Shown piece after piece: positions 1 to 8,678 of a DNA stretch of 36,569 nucleotides. The notes beneath the pieces were generated by a model. It was not told the origin of the DNA. It was given only the letters and a program-made list of their open reading frames with translations, and ran no database searches. The DNA comes from AB-137-C09 sp964645625. Its GTDB lineage: Bacteria; Pseudomonadota; Zetaproteobacteria; Mariprofundales; Mariprofundaceae. A program made the translations under genes and the position numbers. Every line of letters starts with the position of its first letter. The first letter of the stretch is position 1. Location of the stretch: the NCBI GenBank assembly GCA_964645625.1, contig CAZYAI010000023.1, forward strand, positions 1-36,569, given 5' to 3'.

Positions 1-80
1 GCTTGTTCGGCAGCCTCGGCTTCAGCTTGTTTGCGGGCTTGTTCGGCAGCCTCGGCTTCAGCTTGTTTGCGCGCTTGTTC
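1..80 (-). repeat. 36-bp tandem repeat inside the cheA-like gene
   Basis: Two almost identical 36-bp units (1-36 and 37-72, differing at the last base) and the start of a third (73-80) encode a 12-residue period of the form RKQAEAEAAEQA on the minus strand. The unit keeps the reading frame and would form a charged Ala-rich helix. The array reaches the window edge, so the copy number is unknown. Confidence 0.85.
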
Positions 81-995
81 AGCACTATGTCCTTCATCCG
101 TTAGTGTGTCTTTAGATGTTTCCTTACTACCATAAACAAAAAGACCATCATCAGCATCAATGTCGCCTAACAAGGCCTCAAGACTTGATTCATCCAAGCC
201 ATCATCTAATTCCCCTAAGGTGAATACTTCATCCAAATCATCGAGCCCAACAACTTCATCAGAATCATCGATAGAAAACACACCAGTATCATCAGATACT
301 TCTTCGGAAGTGGCAGAATCAGTGAGGAGATCCGTCATAGAGTCTTCTACAAACATACCATCAGGCATCATTGCATCTATATCGGGCTGTGTATCTATCG
401 CTTCGCTAGGTTCTGGTGTTGCTGCAACTGCTGGCTCAATAATGGGGGATGGCTCAACAATGGCGTCAGATGTCGCTGTGGGTACAGCCTGATCGTCTTG
501 TGCTTCTGCTGGGTCAATATTTTGTTTTTTCCAACTCGCAGCTTCTTCGGCTCCAATCATGTTATGGCTATCATCAACTTTAGCTACTGGTGCTTCAGAT
601 GAACCAGACTGAACTGTTTTTAGTAATGCCTCATATTGTGCTTTTAGCCCCTTGCTATCCAAGCGAGGTTCGGTATCCACCTCTTCAAGTCGCTCATCAA
701 GCTGATCATGAAGGTCATAAAGAAACTGCGTCATTTTAGGAACACGCAAATCAGGGTTTTGAATGAGGTTTTCCATCGCGTCTTCGAATAAATGCGCAAC
801 AGCTCCGACATCCACCACACCCAACATCAAGGCCGAGCCTTTAATGGTATGGGCATCACGCCGAAGTGCGACCAACCCCTCTTCGTCAATGGTTTCAGAT
901 TCAAATTCAACCAGACCACGGTTAATAGATACCAGCCTATCTCGGGCTTCATCAAAGAAAGCGGCTAAAAAGTTGGATAAATCAAAACCAGACAT
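1..995 (-). CDS. cheA: CheA-like histidine kinase, N-terminal part (Hpt domain plus acidic linker), cut by window edge
   Basis: Only the first ~331 codons are in the window; the gene continues past position 1. Residues 1-110 form an Hpt domain with the phosphoacceptor motif HTIKGSA; His49 is in the place of the CheA phosphorylated His. A long, very acidic and Ser/Thr-rich linker follows (residues ~110-300, rich in D and E), then an Ala/Glu/Gln/Lys/Arg repeat at the edge that should form a charged helix. The ATG at 995 has GGAG just upstream (ggagttccc-ATG). Upstream on the same strand lie a chemoreceptor, cheW and a pilus-type ATPase with a receiver domain, so this is most likely the kinase of that pathway. 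The kinase and CheW-like domains are outside the window, so CheA versus the multi-Hpt ChpA/PilL type cannot be decided. Confidence 0.75.
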   Translation of the reverse strand, partial: MSGFDLSNFLAAFFDEARDRLVSINRGLVEFESETIDEEGLVALRRDAHTIKGSALMLGVVDVGAVAHLFEDAMENLIQNPDLRVPKMTQFLYDLHDQLDERLEEVDTEPRLDSKGLKAQYEALLKTVQSGSSEAPVAKVDDSHNMIGAEEAASWKKQNIDPAEAQDDQAVPTATSDAIVEPSPIIEPAVAATPEPSEAIDTQPDIDAMMPDGMFVEDSMTDLLTDSATSEEVSDDTGVFSIDDSDEVVGLDDLDEVFTLGELDDGLDESSLEALLGDIDADDGLFVYGSKETSKDTLTDEGHSAEQARKQAEAEAAEQARKQAEAEAAEQ

Positions 996-1082
996 GGGAA
1001 CTCCTGATGACATTCACGGATGGCAATCGCCTGCTTGAAGGCATACCAATCCAAGGTAAGCGTTCCAGCTAAAGACACCCTA

Positions 1083-1203
1083 TTAACATGGAACATGTGA
1101 TCCGCACAATAAACGGACATGGTATTTTGACGCACTGTGCGATGATATTCTATCGCACGGGGTGGCAGAAAGTCATGTCCGTTAACATGGAATATACAAT
1201 CCA
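1083..1203 (+). repeat. Intergenic hairpin element, copy A
   Basis: This element lies in the 301-bp gap between the chemoreceptor stop and the cheA-like start. It opens with ttaacatggaacatgtgatcc-like sequence. A basal stem follows, with arms 1112-1129 (AACGGACATGGTATTTTG) and 1166-1183 (CAGAAAGTCATGTCCGTT); 17 of 18 positions pair counting G-U. An apical stem GTGCGAT/ATCGCAC (7 bp) closes the inside. After the right arm the opening motif is repeated (ttaacatggaatatac). There is no T-tract, so it is not a classic terminator. Related elements lie at 15050-15151, 23971-24129, 25363-25458 and, decayed and reversed, near 2905-2999. The rest of the gap shows no gene. Confidence 0.85.
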
Positions 1204-1296
1204 AATAAAAACGCTCACGCCTTTTCTTGGCTCGCTATGCTCTTATAACCACACAGCAAAGGAGAGAAGGCATGAGCGTTATACGCGCGGTGGGGG

Positions 1297-2766
1297 TTAC
1301 AGTAGTTTCTGTAAATCACCAGCCGCTGCATTCATGCGGTTGGCTGCTTCTCGTGATGCCTGCATCTGTGTCGCAGAATCTTTCAATAACTCAGAAATTT
1401 GACGCATGGTCAACACGAACTCCTGAGAGGTTTCATCCTGACGACTGGTTGCCTTCGCAATCGTTTGAATCGCTTGACTGGACTTGTTAGACATGCCCTG
1501 CATTTTTTCTAGCGCAACACCTGCACGCAAGGCAATTTCCACACCTTTCGCGACCTCTTCTAGGCCTCGTTGTGTTACTTCCATGGATTCATGGGTGGAT
1601 TTATGTACATCATCCACCACGGTTTGAATTTCATTGGTGAAATCACGCGCACGTTCGGATAATCGACGTACCTCACCAGCAACCACGGCAAATCGTTTGC
1701 CAAACTCGCCCGCTGCTGCAGACTCAATGGAAGCGTTCAATGCCAATAGATGGGTTTCATCCGCAATTTCTTGAATCGAATCAATGGATTCAAGAATCTG
1801 CTCTGCTTTACGACTGGCATCAGTCACCTTGTCGGCAATGGTGTTCACTTCTTGACGAATACGATCCATGTATCCAATCGCCTCATTCACCGCTTTAGAA
1901 CCATCAGCGGCTGAAACGGCGGTCGCCTGTGCCACACGTTCTACACTGTTCGCTGTAGCAGCAATTTTCCGCGCTGCCTGCGACACCTCTTCAAGCTCCG
2001 AAGTTACGCCTGCCACGGCACGTGCTTGGGTGTCCGAAGCGGTAGCTTGTTGGGCAGCACCGTGCAAGATCTCTGTTGCTGCATCGGTCACACTGGCGGC
2101 TACTTTTTCAATGTTACCAGACATCTGGCGAGAGAATCGAAGGTTCAAATAGATCATCATAATTGCAAGACCTACCACCAAAGCCATAACGAAAAAGCTC
2201 AGTTTGGTCATTGCGCCTTCTTTTTCTTCGGTTTGCTGTACCAGTAACTTTTCCATCTGTGAGGAAATGGCCTGCAATTTGATCTGAGATACGAATACCA
2301 AGTTTTGCGCCACGATGGACATATTACCCGCCATACTCAATGAGATCGTGCCACCAGTAATGTCATTGGCTAATTGCATCACCTCTTTCATCAGGTCATT
2401 CACTTCTTTCAGCTTGTTTTTTGAGCTTTCACTCAAGCCAGGCATCGCCTGAACCTCTGCCGAAATCTTAGAGAACTCCGCCGATGCTTTTTGTACCTTA
2501 GGAATATCTTCTTTGTTCGAAGTTAATACGAAGTCATTCAACGGTAGCAGAATATTGGATAAGGTGGATTTAAAGTGCTCCAATGTCACACGTTGTTCAT
2601 TAAGCTTACTTAGCTCGCTCACGTCACTATTCGCTTTGGTGAAAGCGCCAGAAAGAATGACAATCAGAAAGATAAACAATCCGATAGAAATGAAGATGTT
2701 GGTTTGTGCTAGTGCTCGTAAACCGACTACCTTCGCTTTATTTTTTTTCTCTACTGTTTTCGCCAT
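1297..2766 (-). CDS. Methyl-accepting chemotaxis protein (chemoreceptor)
   Basis: A 489-residue transmembrane chemoreceptor that would signal to CheA/CheW at the inner membrane. Membrane segments lie at about residues 20-45 and 190-213, enclosing a ~145-residue helical periplasmic domain of four-helix-bundle type. The cytoplasmic part is a long coiled coil with the hairpin tip around EIADETHLLALNASIESAA and the following GKRFAVVAGEVRRLSERA stretch. No clear HAMP domain and no CheR/CheB-binding C-terminal pentapeptide are seen. In E. coli Tsr numbering the tip keeps N381, E385 and E391, but the Arg at 388 is Ala. I chose the ATG at 2766 because GGAG lies 8 nt upstream; an in-frame GTG three codons earlier sits inside that site. 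The ligand is unknown. Same-strand neighbours are cheW upstream and a cheA-like gene downstream. Confidence 0.93.
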   Translation of the reverse strand: MAKTVEKKNKAKVVGLRALAQTNIFISIGLFIFLIVILSGAFTKANSDVSELSKLNEQRVTLEHFKSTLSNILLPLNDFVLTSNKEDIPKVQKASAEFSKISAEVQAMPGLSESSKNKLKEVNDLMKEVMQLANDITGGTISLSMAGNMSIVAQNLVFVSQIKLQAISSQMEKLLVQQTEEKEGAMTKLSFFVMALVVGLAIMMIYLNLRFSRQMSGNIEKVAASVTDAATEILHGAAQQATASDTQARAVAGVTSELEEVSQAARKIAATANSVERVAQATAVSAADGSKAVNEAIGYMDRIRQEVNTIADKVTDASRKAEQILESIDSIQEIADETHLLALNASIESAAAGEFGKRFAVVAGEVRRLSERARDFTNEIQTVVDDVHKSTHESMEVTQRGLEEVAKGVEIALRAGVALEKMQGMSNKSSQAIQTIAKATSRQDETSQEFVLTMRQISELLKDSATQMQASREAANRMNAAAGDLQKLL

Positions 2767-3232
2767 AATATGCACTCCAATGTCAAATCAAAGATGTACG
2801 CAGTTTCTTGTCGCTCTGGTATGCGAGTTCCAGCTGTGCCTTGCTTGCCACAGTATTTTATAACACTTACCCTGCTTGTACTGAAGCAGGAACCGACGGT
2901 TATGACCCTTCCAGCCTGCGCTATGGAACATCGTCGCGTAGCGCGCTAAAGCTATAGCTGTTTATTGTGCAGATCATACTGACATGTTCAACACGTTTAG
3001 CCAAAGCTACGATGTCGTGCAGGAGGATCATGATTCCCGTAACTCTGATCCTGACATTCCCACGCTTTCCCTTTTTTCTCTGCTGTCAACTGAGTATTAA
3101 CGTCGTTTGCAACCATAAGCTTTTGCTTGACTGTAAACAGCACGTTAAGAGCTATAGCAGAATGCAGCATCATAACCAGCGGTTATCCCTTGGTAAAGGG
3201 TTGACTACGGGATGTTTCATTTCATCCAGCCA
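2767..3232. other. 466-bp gap between cheW and the chemoreceptor gene, with no gene
   Basis: No reading frame here looks coding. The gap carries a decayed, reverse-oriented copy of the hairpin element (about 2905-2999). A short palindrome AGCTATAGCT lies at 2950-2959. The gap is long for an operon, so the chemoreceptor may have its own promoter here, but I see no convincing -35/-10 pair. Confidence 0.5.
2905..2999 (-). repeat. Intergenic hairpin element, decayed copy E (reverse orientation)
   Basis: Read on the minus strand, the left half matches the family: GAACATGTC, then GCACAATAAAC, a changed arm, then GCGCGCTACGCGACGATG and TTCCATAGC. The right arm has diverged and the basal stem no longer pairs well. 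It lies upstream of the chemoreceptor gene. Confidence 0.6.
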
Positions 3233-3727
3233 CTATTGAAACAAAACATTTAAATCCAACAGAGGATATTCATCATCCTCAATTTGTACCGTACCACGAA
3301 TATTATGGTGACCATCACTAACAGGGAGCTGATCTTCACGTACGGAGTAAACCTTACTCACATCATCAATCCATAACCCTACTTTCATACGTGGATGCTT
3401 ATAAAGTACGAATCGTGTTTTTTCACCCTGCGGTTCGGTCTCACCTTTGACGTTTAATACTTTGATCGGGTCAATAATACATACCACCAAGCCATGAACG
3501 TTACATACACCCAGCAGGTGATTAGGCGCCATAGGAACAGCAGTTAAAGGTTGATACTTCACCACTTCCTCAGCTTCTTTCACGCGGATTAAATAACGGT
3601 GTTCGCCAATATGAGTCAACATCACTTCTTCATAATCGACTTGCTCCAACACGGCCTGTTCCATTGCTGCATTTGCGGCAGCATCTTCGTTACGTTGCGC
3701 GTCACTTGGTGTTGCTTGTTCACTCAT
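3233..3727 (-). CDS. cheW: CheW-like coupling protein
   Basis: A 164-residue cytoplasmic adaptor consisting of a single CheW domain (about residues 35-160) after a polar, Ala/Glu-rich N-terminal tail. Typical CheW features are present: RYLIRVKEAEEVV near the first strand, HLLGVCNVHGLVVCIIDP in the middle, and the ending IRGTVQIEDDEYPLLDLNVLF. It should link the chemoreceptor to the CheA-like kinase. I chose the ATG at 3727 because GGGAG lies 7 nt upstream; a start at 3751 would overlap the stop of the preceding gene and has no better site. It starts 13 nt after the ATPase-receiver gene ends, so the two are probably co-transcribed. Confidence 0.88.
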   Translation of the reverse strand: MSEQATPSDAQRNEDAAANAAMEQAVLEQVDYEEVMLTHIGEHRYLIRVKEAEEVVKYQPLTAVPMAPNHLLGVCNVHGLVVCIIDPIKVLNVKGETEPQGEKTRFVLYKHPRMKVGLWIDDVSKVYSVREDQLPVSDGHHNIRGTVQIEDDEYPLLDLNVLFQ

Positions 3728-3740
3728 TGGTGTACTCCCA

Positions 3741-5930
3741 TTATCCAGCATTCAAAATACGATCATACATTTTTAGCATTTTTCGCACACGGGCTTGCAG
3801 CTTCATAGGCTCTAAGGGTTTAAAAATATAATCATCTGCCCCAGACTCCAGTCCAAGAACCTCATCATCCTCATCACGTCTGGAGGTCAACATTACCACG
3901 GCGATGCCATTATAGCATGTTTGTTCGCGGATTTTTGTCACCAATTCAGGACCAGTCATATTAGGCATTTCATAATCGGTAAGAACCAGATCAATTTGAG
4001 ATCCCATGCGCTGGGTGGTATCCCATCCTTGTTGCCCATCTTCGGCTTCAATGACATCATAACCCTCTGATTGCAAAACAAATTTAACAAGGTTGCGAAT
4101 GCTTTTAGAGTCATCTACCACCAAAATGGTTTTTTGGTCAGAGTTTGTTTTTTTGCTGCTTGCAGCACTGGCAGCAGCCTGCAAGGCATCGCCTAAGGAC
4201 ATCAATCGACCTTCTGCCGTAAGCCTTTCGGTGAGCTTGAAGTCTTCCAGTGGCAAGGAGTTGCGCATGACCTCATCCATCGTGGTAATGCCCTGTAAAG
4301 CCTTGTCTAAACCATCTTCAAACAGTGCGTACATGTGTTCTTCACGGGCGGCATGGGCAAGATCGCGATCACTCGCCTCACGACCGATCATTTCGCTGAT
4401 TCTTCCTGTTACATACAATATCTCATGAACACCAACACGTCCTTTGTAGCCGATGTTCATACATTCTTTGCAACCGACAGGTACATACAGCTCAAAACCA
4501 TCAGGGAAGCCGAAACGTTCGGCAATACTTGGCGGTACAAGCTCTTTCTTTTTGCAATGTTTACACAAGCGACGCGCCAATCGTTGTGCGACAATCATGT
4601 TAATCGAGGATGCAGCAACAGCGGGAGGAATACCCATTTCCACCAAACGTGACACCGTAGAGGGCGCGTCATTGGTATGCAGGGTTGAGAGCACCAAATG
4701 CCCTGTTTGCGCCGCATGCATGGCGATTTCTGCTGTTTCTTCATCACGAATTTCACCCAACATCACGACATCGGGATCCTGACGCAAAATAGAGCGCAAA
4801 GCAGCGGAGAAGGTCATACCAGCCTTGGCATTGACCTGCACTTGGTTCACGCCTTTTAGCTGAAATTCGACGGGATCTTCGACGGTAACAATATTGGTTT
4901 CTGAGTCATTAATATGATTAAGGAAAGAATACAGCGTGGTGGTTTTACCACTACCCGTAGGCCCTGTAACCAATACAGCACCGTTGGGACGTGCGATACA
5001 TTCACGGATACGTTGATCGCCACGTTTTTCAAAACCCAACAGATCCAGATCAAGTGACAAACCACTTTTATCCAGAATACGCATCACGCACTTTTCACCA
5101 AAGAGTGCTGGCAGCGTAGAGACACGAACATCAATGTTCTTGCCCCATAGTTTAATTTTTAAACGACCATCTTGCGGTGTGCGAGTGTTAGAAATATCCA
5201 ACTTGGACATGATTTTAATACGCGAGATAGCGATGTGATGAATCTTAGTGGGGTATTGGATTGCTTTACGTAAGCGACCATCGACACGCATACGCACCAT
5301 ACTGGTGCGTTCGCCCGCCTCAATATGAATATCGGAACTGCCCATTTTCATCGCTTGTACAAAAATACCATTCACCAGCTTGATGATAGGCGATTCATCA
5401 ACACCTTTTCTAACAGCGGCTAGGTCAGCTTCTTCTTTTTCTTCTTCCTCTTCAACACCAAGCTCGTCACCATCAAGCCCCGTCATGGCATCTTCTAGTG
5501 CTGCATCACCTTGGTAAAAATCGCGGATTTTTTTACGAATAACATCAGGGCGGGCAAAAATAGCGCGCACACGTTCACCCAATTTAAACTGCAGAGCATC
5601 AAGTGCCTGAAAGTCCATCGGATTGCCCGTGGCAATAATCAATTCACCGTTTTTTTCATCAATAGGGACAAAGCCAAAATCATTACAAAGTACTTCAGGG
5701 CACTTGGCGATCAACTTCTCTGACGGTTGGAAATGACTGATGTCAAGGAACGGTGCTTTATACAGACCTGCCAGAGCCTGCATGACTTTATCACCGTTGA
5801 CACCTTCAACCATCAGCAATGAATACAGTAAGCCATGTTTCTTCGTTTCCGAGTTGGCCATAGCATCGTCTAATTGTTCAGATGTAACAATACCTTGCGC
5901 GATCAGATGTTGCCTGTGTTTCTGTAGCAT
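3741..5930 (-). CDS. GspE/PilB-type assembly ATPase fused to a C-terminal CheY-like receiver domain
   Basis: A 729-residue cytoplasmic protein. Residues 1-140 form the N-terminal MshEN/GspE-N-type domain. After an acidic linker (150-170, EEEEEKEE) comes the secretion/pilus ATPase: Walker A GPTGSGKT at 323-330, Walker B region DPDVVMLGEIRDEE at 385-398, the His box near 405-418, and a four-Cys zinc site (C456, C459, C487, C490). Unlike normal PilB/GspE (~560 residues), the protein continues through an Ala-rich linker (580-598) into a full receiver domain at 600-727 with D606/D607, phosphoacceptor D652, T682 and K704. All residues needed for phosphorylation are present, so a phosphosignal could act directly on the motor. 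It is followed by cheW, a chemoreceptor and a cheA-like gene. Whether it drives pili or type II-like secretion is not shown; no pilin or secretin gene is in view. The nearest SD-like AAGGA is 14 nt upstream. Confidence 0.92.
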   Translation of the reverse strand: MLQKHRQHLIAQGIVTSEQLDDAMANSETKKHGLLYSLLMVEGVNGDKVMQALAGLYKAPFLDISHFQPSEKLIAKCPEVLCNDFGFVPIDEKNGELIIATGNPMDFQALDALQFKLGERVRAIFARPDVIRKKIRDFYQGDAALEDAMTGLDGDELGVEEEEEKEEADLAAVRKGVDESPIIKLVNGIFVQAMKMGSSDIHIEAGERTSMVRMRVDGRLRKAIQYPTKIHHIAISRIKIMSKLDISNTRTPQDGRLKIKLWGKNIDVRVSTLPALFGEKCVMRILDKSGLSLDLDLLGFEKRGDQRIRECIARPNGAVLVTGPTGSGKTTTLYSFLNHINDSETNIVTVEDPVEFQLKGVNQVQVNAKAGMTFSAALRSILRQDPDVVMLGEIRDEETAEIAMHAAQTGHLVLSTLHTNDAPSTVSRLVEMGIPPAVAASSINMIVAQRLARRLCKHCKKKELVPPSIAERFGFPDGFELYVPVGCKECMNIGYKGRVGVHEILYVTGRISEMIGREASDRDLAHAAREEHMYALFEDGLDKALQGITTMDEVMRNSLPLEDFKLTERLTAEGRLMSLGDALQAAASAASSKKTNSDQKTILVVDDSKSIRNLVKFVLQSEGYDVIEAEDGQQGWDTTQRMGSQIDLVLTDYEMPNMTGPELVTKIREQTCYNGIAVVMLTSRRDEDDEVLGLESGADDYIFKPLEPMKLQARVRKMLKMYDRILNAG

Positions 5931-6158
5931 GGGCTATCTAGTTATCCTTGCGTGGATAGTGAGGCATCTTTACAAGAGGGGATGCCGCTCTCCGTGTTGG
6001 CGTTCTCTGATTTTTTACAATGAGGCGATAACGCCCAAAATCGTGTTGAAAGGTAGAGGGCAGCGCGTGAAAATCAAGTGCAATCATTGTTTGTACCCAT
6101 GGCGGTGCAAAAGTGATAGTTTTGGGAGCTTTCGTATTACACACCTAAGAGGGATGCC

Positions 6159-7850
6159 ATGCGCATAGTTTTTTCTTCATTCACTGCGATATTACCATGT
6201 TTGCTCGCCTTGGTATTTATCGGTTTAACTGCTTGTAGTAGCGAACAGACGCAACCATCGCCACAAGCAACGGTCAGCAGTGATGCCAGTACAACACCTG
6301 CTACCCCTGCAATAGGCGATCGATTGGTTAGCGCGAGCATCGGTGATGCTTCCAACCTTATTCCGATGATTGCAGGTGACTCCGCCAGCCATGATGTCGC
6401 AGGGCGTTTGTACTTATCATTGCTTAAATACGACAATAACCTTGCACTGTCAGGGCAACTCGCCGAGGGCTGGACGGTAGCGGAAGATCAATTATCCATC
6501 ACCTTTCATCTACGCCACGGCTTACGGTGGACGGATGGTGTCCCATTAACCAGTGCCGACTGTCAATTTACACTGCAATTGATTCAAGATCCTTACACCC
6601 AAAGCGCATTCAAATCAGACTATATGCTGGTAAACGGCAGTGAGACCCCTGACCCTTACACCTTTATCGTCCACTACAGCGAACCTTTTTCGCCCGCGCT
6701 TTCCAGTTGGGCGAGCTTGGCGGTGTTACCAGCACATATTTTCCGCAGTGTGGATATTATGAACACCACCTTATCCCGCCAGCCACAAGCGACCAGCGGT
6801 CCTTACACCTTAAAGCATTGGGATGCGCAACAAAGTATTTTATTGGCGGCGAACCCTGATTATTACGATGGCACGGTGTGGATTCAAGAACGTTTAACCC
6901 GCATCATCCCCGATACGGCAACACAATTTTTAGAGCTTTCTGCAGGTCGCCTAGATTCCATGGGTTTAACGCCGATGCAATACACCCGCTTGTTTGATAG
7001 TGATGCAAACCTAAAAGCGCGTTATAAACGCTATCAGTATTTAGATTTTGGTTACACCTATTTGGGCTTCAATTTAAAACGTCCGATGTTTCAAGATGTG
7101 CGCGTGCGTCGTGCGCTTGCCTTAGGTATTGACCGCCAAGAAATTATTGACGGCGTGTTGATGGGGCAAGGGGAAGCCATCGCCTCACCTTATAAGCCTG
7201 GTACATCATGGCAAAACACGAGCCTCACCCCGCGCCCTTTTGACCTAAAAAAAGCAACCGCCTTACTAGATGCAGCGGGCTGGAAAGATCACGATGGCGA
7301 TGGCTGGCGAGACAAAGAAGGGGTAACCCTCACCTTTACCCTGCTTACCAACAACGGCAACAAACAACGCGCCGATGCTGCCACCATTATCAAGGAACGT
7401 TTAAAAAACTTAGGCGTGCAAGTACAGGTGCGCTTGGTCGAATGGTCAGCGTTTATTGAAAATTTCATCAATAAACGGGCGTTTGATGCGGTTATTCTTG
7501 GCTGGTCGTTAAATCCAGAGCCTGACCAATACAGTATCTGGCACTCTTCGCAAACGGGTGCACGTGAGTTTAACTTTCTTAGTTACCATAACGATCATGT
7601 TGACCAAGCATTGGATGCCGCACGACGCACTTTCGATGTAAGCAAACGCAAAGCACTGTACGATCAAGTGCAGGTGGAGCTATTCAACGATGTTCCCGTT
7701 GTCTTTTTGTACGCTCCTTACGCCTTACCCGTACTAAGTAAGCGCGTTCATGGCGTGCAACAAGGGGCGGCTGGCATCTCCTATGATAGCGAACATTGGT
7801 TTGTACCAGCGAACGAACATGTTTATCAGGTTAAAAGCATTCGTGAGTAA
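6159..7850 (+). CDS. Peptide-type ABC transporter substrate-binding lipoprotein (family 5, OppA/DppA-like)
   Basis: A 563-residue periplasmic solute-binding protein, probably anchored by lipid at Cys26 (lipobox LTAC after a hydrophobic signal peptide). The SBP_bac_5 pattern is clear: LAEGWTVAEDQLSITFHLR and the following WTDGVPLTSAD near the N-terminus, the SGPYTLKHWD motif with ANPDYYDG after it, and the C-terminal ILGWSLNPEPDQYSIWHSS stretch. The ATG at 6159 has AGAGGG about 6 nt upstream. No permease or ATPase genes for an ABC transporter are in the window, so it must use components encoded elsewhere. It overlaps an unknown gene that is followed by anmK, so a ligand from cell-wall turnover (murein peptides, as for MppA) is possible but only inferred from context. 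Confidence 0.9.
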   Translation: MRIVFSSFTAILPCLLALVFIGLTACSSEQTQPSPQATVSSDASTTPATPAIGDRLVSASIGDASNLIPMIAGDSASHDVAGRLYLSLLKYDNNLALSGQLAEGWTVAEDQLSITFHLRHGLRWTDGVPLTSADCQFTLQLIQDPYTQSAFKSDYMLVNGSETPDPYTFIVHYSEPFSPALSSWASLAVLPAHIFRSVDIMNTTLSRQPQATSGPYTLKHWDAQQSILLAANPDYYDGTVWIQERLTRIIPDTATQFLELSAGRLDSMGLTPMQYTRLFDSDANLKARYKRYQYLDFGYTYLGFNLKRPMFQDVRVRRALALGIDRQEIIDGVLMGQGEAIASPYKPGTSWQNTSLTPRPFDLKKATALLDAAGWKDHDGDGWRDKEGVTLTFTLLTNNGNKQRADAATIIKERLKNLGVQVQVRLVEWSAFIENFINKRAFDAVILGWSLNPEPDQYSIWHSSQTGAREFNFLSYHNDHVDQALDAARRTFDVSKRKALYDQVQVELFNDVPVVFLYAPYALPVLSKRVHGVQQGAAGISYDSEHWFVPANEHVYQVKSIRE

Positions 7851-8652
7851 TTTAAGTACGGTGTTGATTCAAGATGCCTTGGATCAATTCATGCAAGCGC
7901 AACAAGACGAGCCGCAAGTCGAAGTAACAATAGACTTGTTATGCCAATACATTGCCTATTTTTCTGACCTAGCATTTGAACAAGAAGAAGCTGATCCGAT
8001 GCAAATGCAGGACTGGGAGCAACCCCTAGAGCAACTGATGGAAGAATTGCTCGAAGGCGATGTGGAACCCGTCACGACCTTGGGGCAACTCAGCCTAGGG
8101 CAGCTTGATGGCGACCATCTACGCGACTTTATTGCATGGTTTTTATTGCGTGAGCCAGATATTGATAGTTTGCAAATCAAGCGGCATAGCCACGTGTTAC
8201 GTCAATGGCTGTCTTTTTTACGCACCTTGCCGCATAACGATGATGTTGGTTTACTGCTCGATTTTGAAGATGCCATAGAACAAACAAGCATTGATGCCGT
8301 TCGAGTCTGTCAGGCGGCGCATATTTTATTTCATTTTGTGCGTCTTGGTTCAGGCATGTCACCGCGCAATCGTGAAAAACAGTTTAGTGCCTTTATCGAA
8401 GGGCATGCCCGTATTGCCAGCACTGGCGAAGGTGTATTGCAGCTAAGCTTTGATGATCGTGACCAAGTCATTGGCCCGATCGCCCTGCCTGACGCGCTGA
8501 TTGCTTTGCTGCATCAAGGCGATGTGTTGGATATAGAACTAGGGCAACGCGACGGTGAATGGCTGATTGTCGATAGCGGCCCTATTTACCCAGCCTGTAT
8601 TTACGTTGAAGCTGAATGCTTTGATGTGCCAGAAAAAGTAATTCCAGCCTAG
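7843..8652 (+). CDS. Conserved-looking hypothetical protein between oppA-like gene and anmK
   Basis: I do not recognise this family. The protein is about 269 residues, soluble and acidic, with a Gln/Glu/Asp-rich helical N-terminal half and a C-terminal part that looks beta-rich (GEGVLQLSFDDRDQVIGP, then LHQGDVLDIELGQRDGEWLI). No signal peptide or membrane segment is seen. The GTG at 7843 overlaps the stop of the preceding gene by 8 nt, matching the GTG-over-stop style used elsewhere in this window (mnmA, GT9). An ATG at 7819 is the alternative, and neither has a strong ribosome-binding site. The gene ends 26 nt before anmK, so the three genes are probably one transcript. Confidence 0.75.
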   Translation: MSNLSTVLIQDALDQFMQAQQDEPQVEVTIDLLCQYIAYFSDLAFEQEEADPMQMQDWEQPLEQLMEELLEGDVEPVTTLGQLSLGQLDGDHLRDFIAWFLLREPDIDSLQIKRHSHVLRQWLSFLRTLPHNDDVGLLLDFEDAIEQTSIDAVRVCQAAHILFHFVRLGSGMSPRNREKQFSAFIEGHARIASTGEGVLQLSFDDRDQVIGPIALPDALIALLHQGDVLDIELGQRDGEWLIVDSGPIYPACIYVEAECFDVPEKVIPA

Positions 8653-8678
8653 GATTCTCCTGGGTAGAGGCTCCTAGT

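Noticed and set aside
1..80. CRISPR-like repeats at the left edge
   Set aside because: The 36-bp units are adjacent, without spacers, and keep the cheA-like frame.
1083..1203. Hairpin copies as rho-independent terminators
   Set aside because: No T-tract follows the stems on either strand, and copy B lies upstream of a gene rather than after one.
965..1204. Small minus-strand frame with an HVNGH-type peptide
   Set aside because: It is the hairpin element read through in one frame; the same words appear in the false extension at 24110 and would mimic a conserved peptide.
2967..3239. 90-residue plus-strand frame in the cheW-receptor gap
   Set aside because: Cys-rich, no family pattern, no ribosome-binding site, and it runs across the decayed hairpin copy and into cheW.
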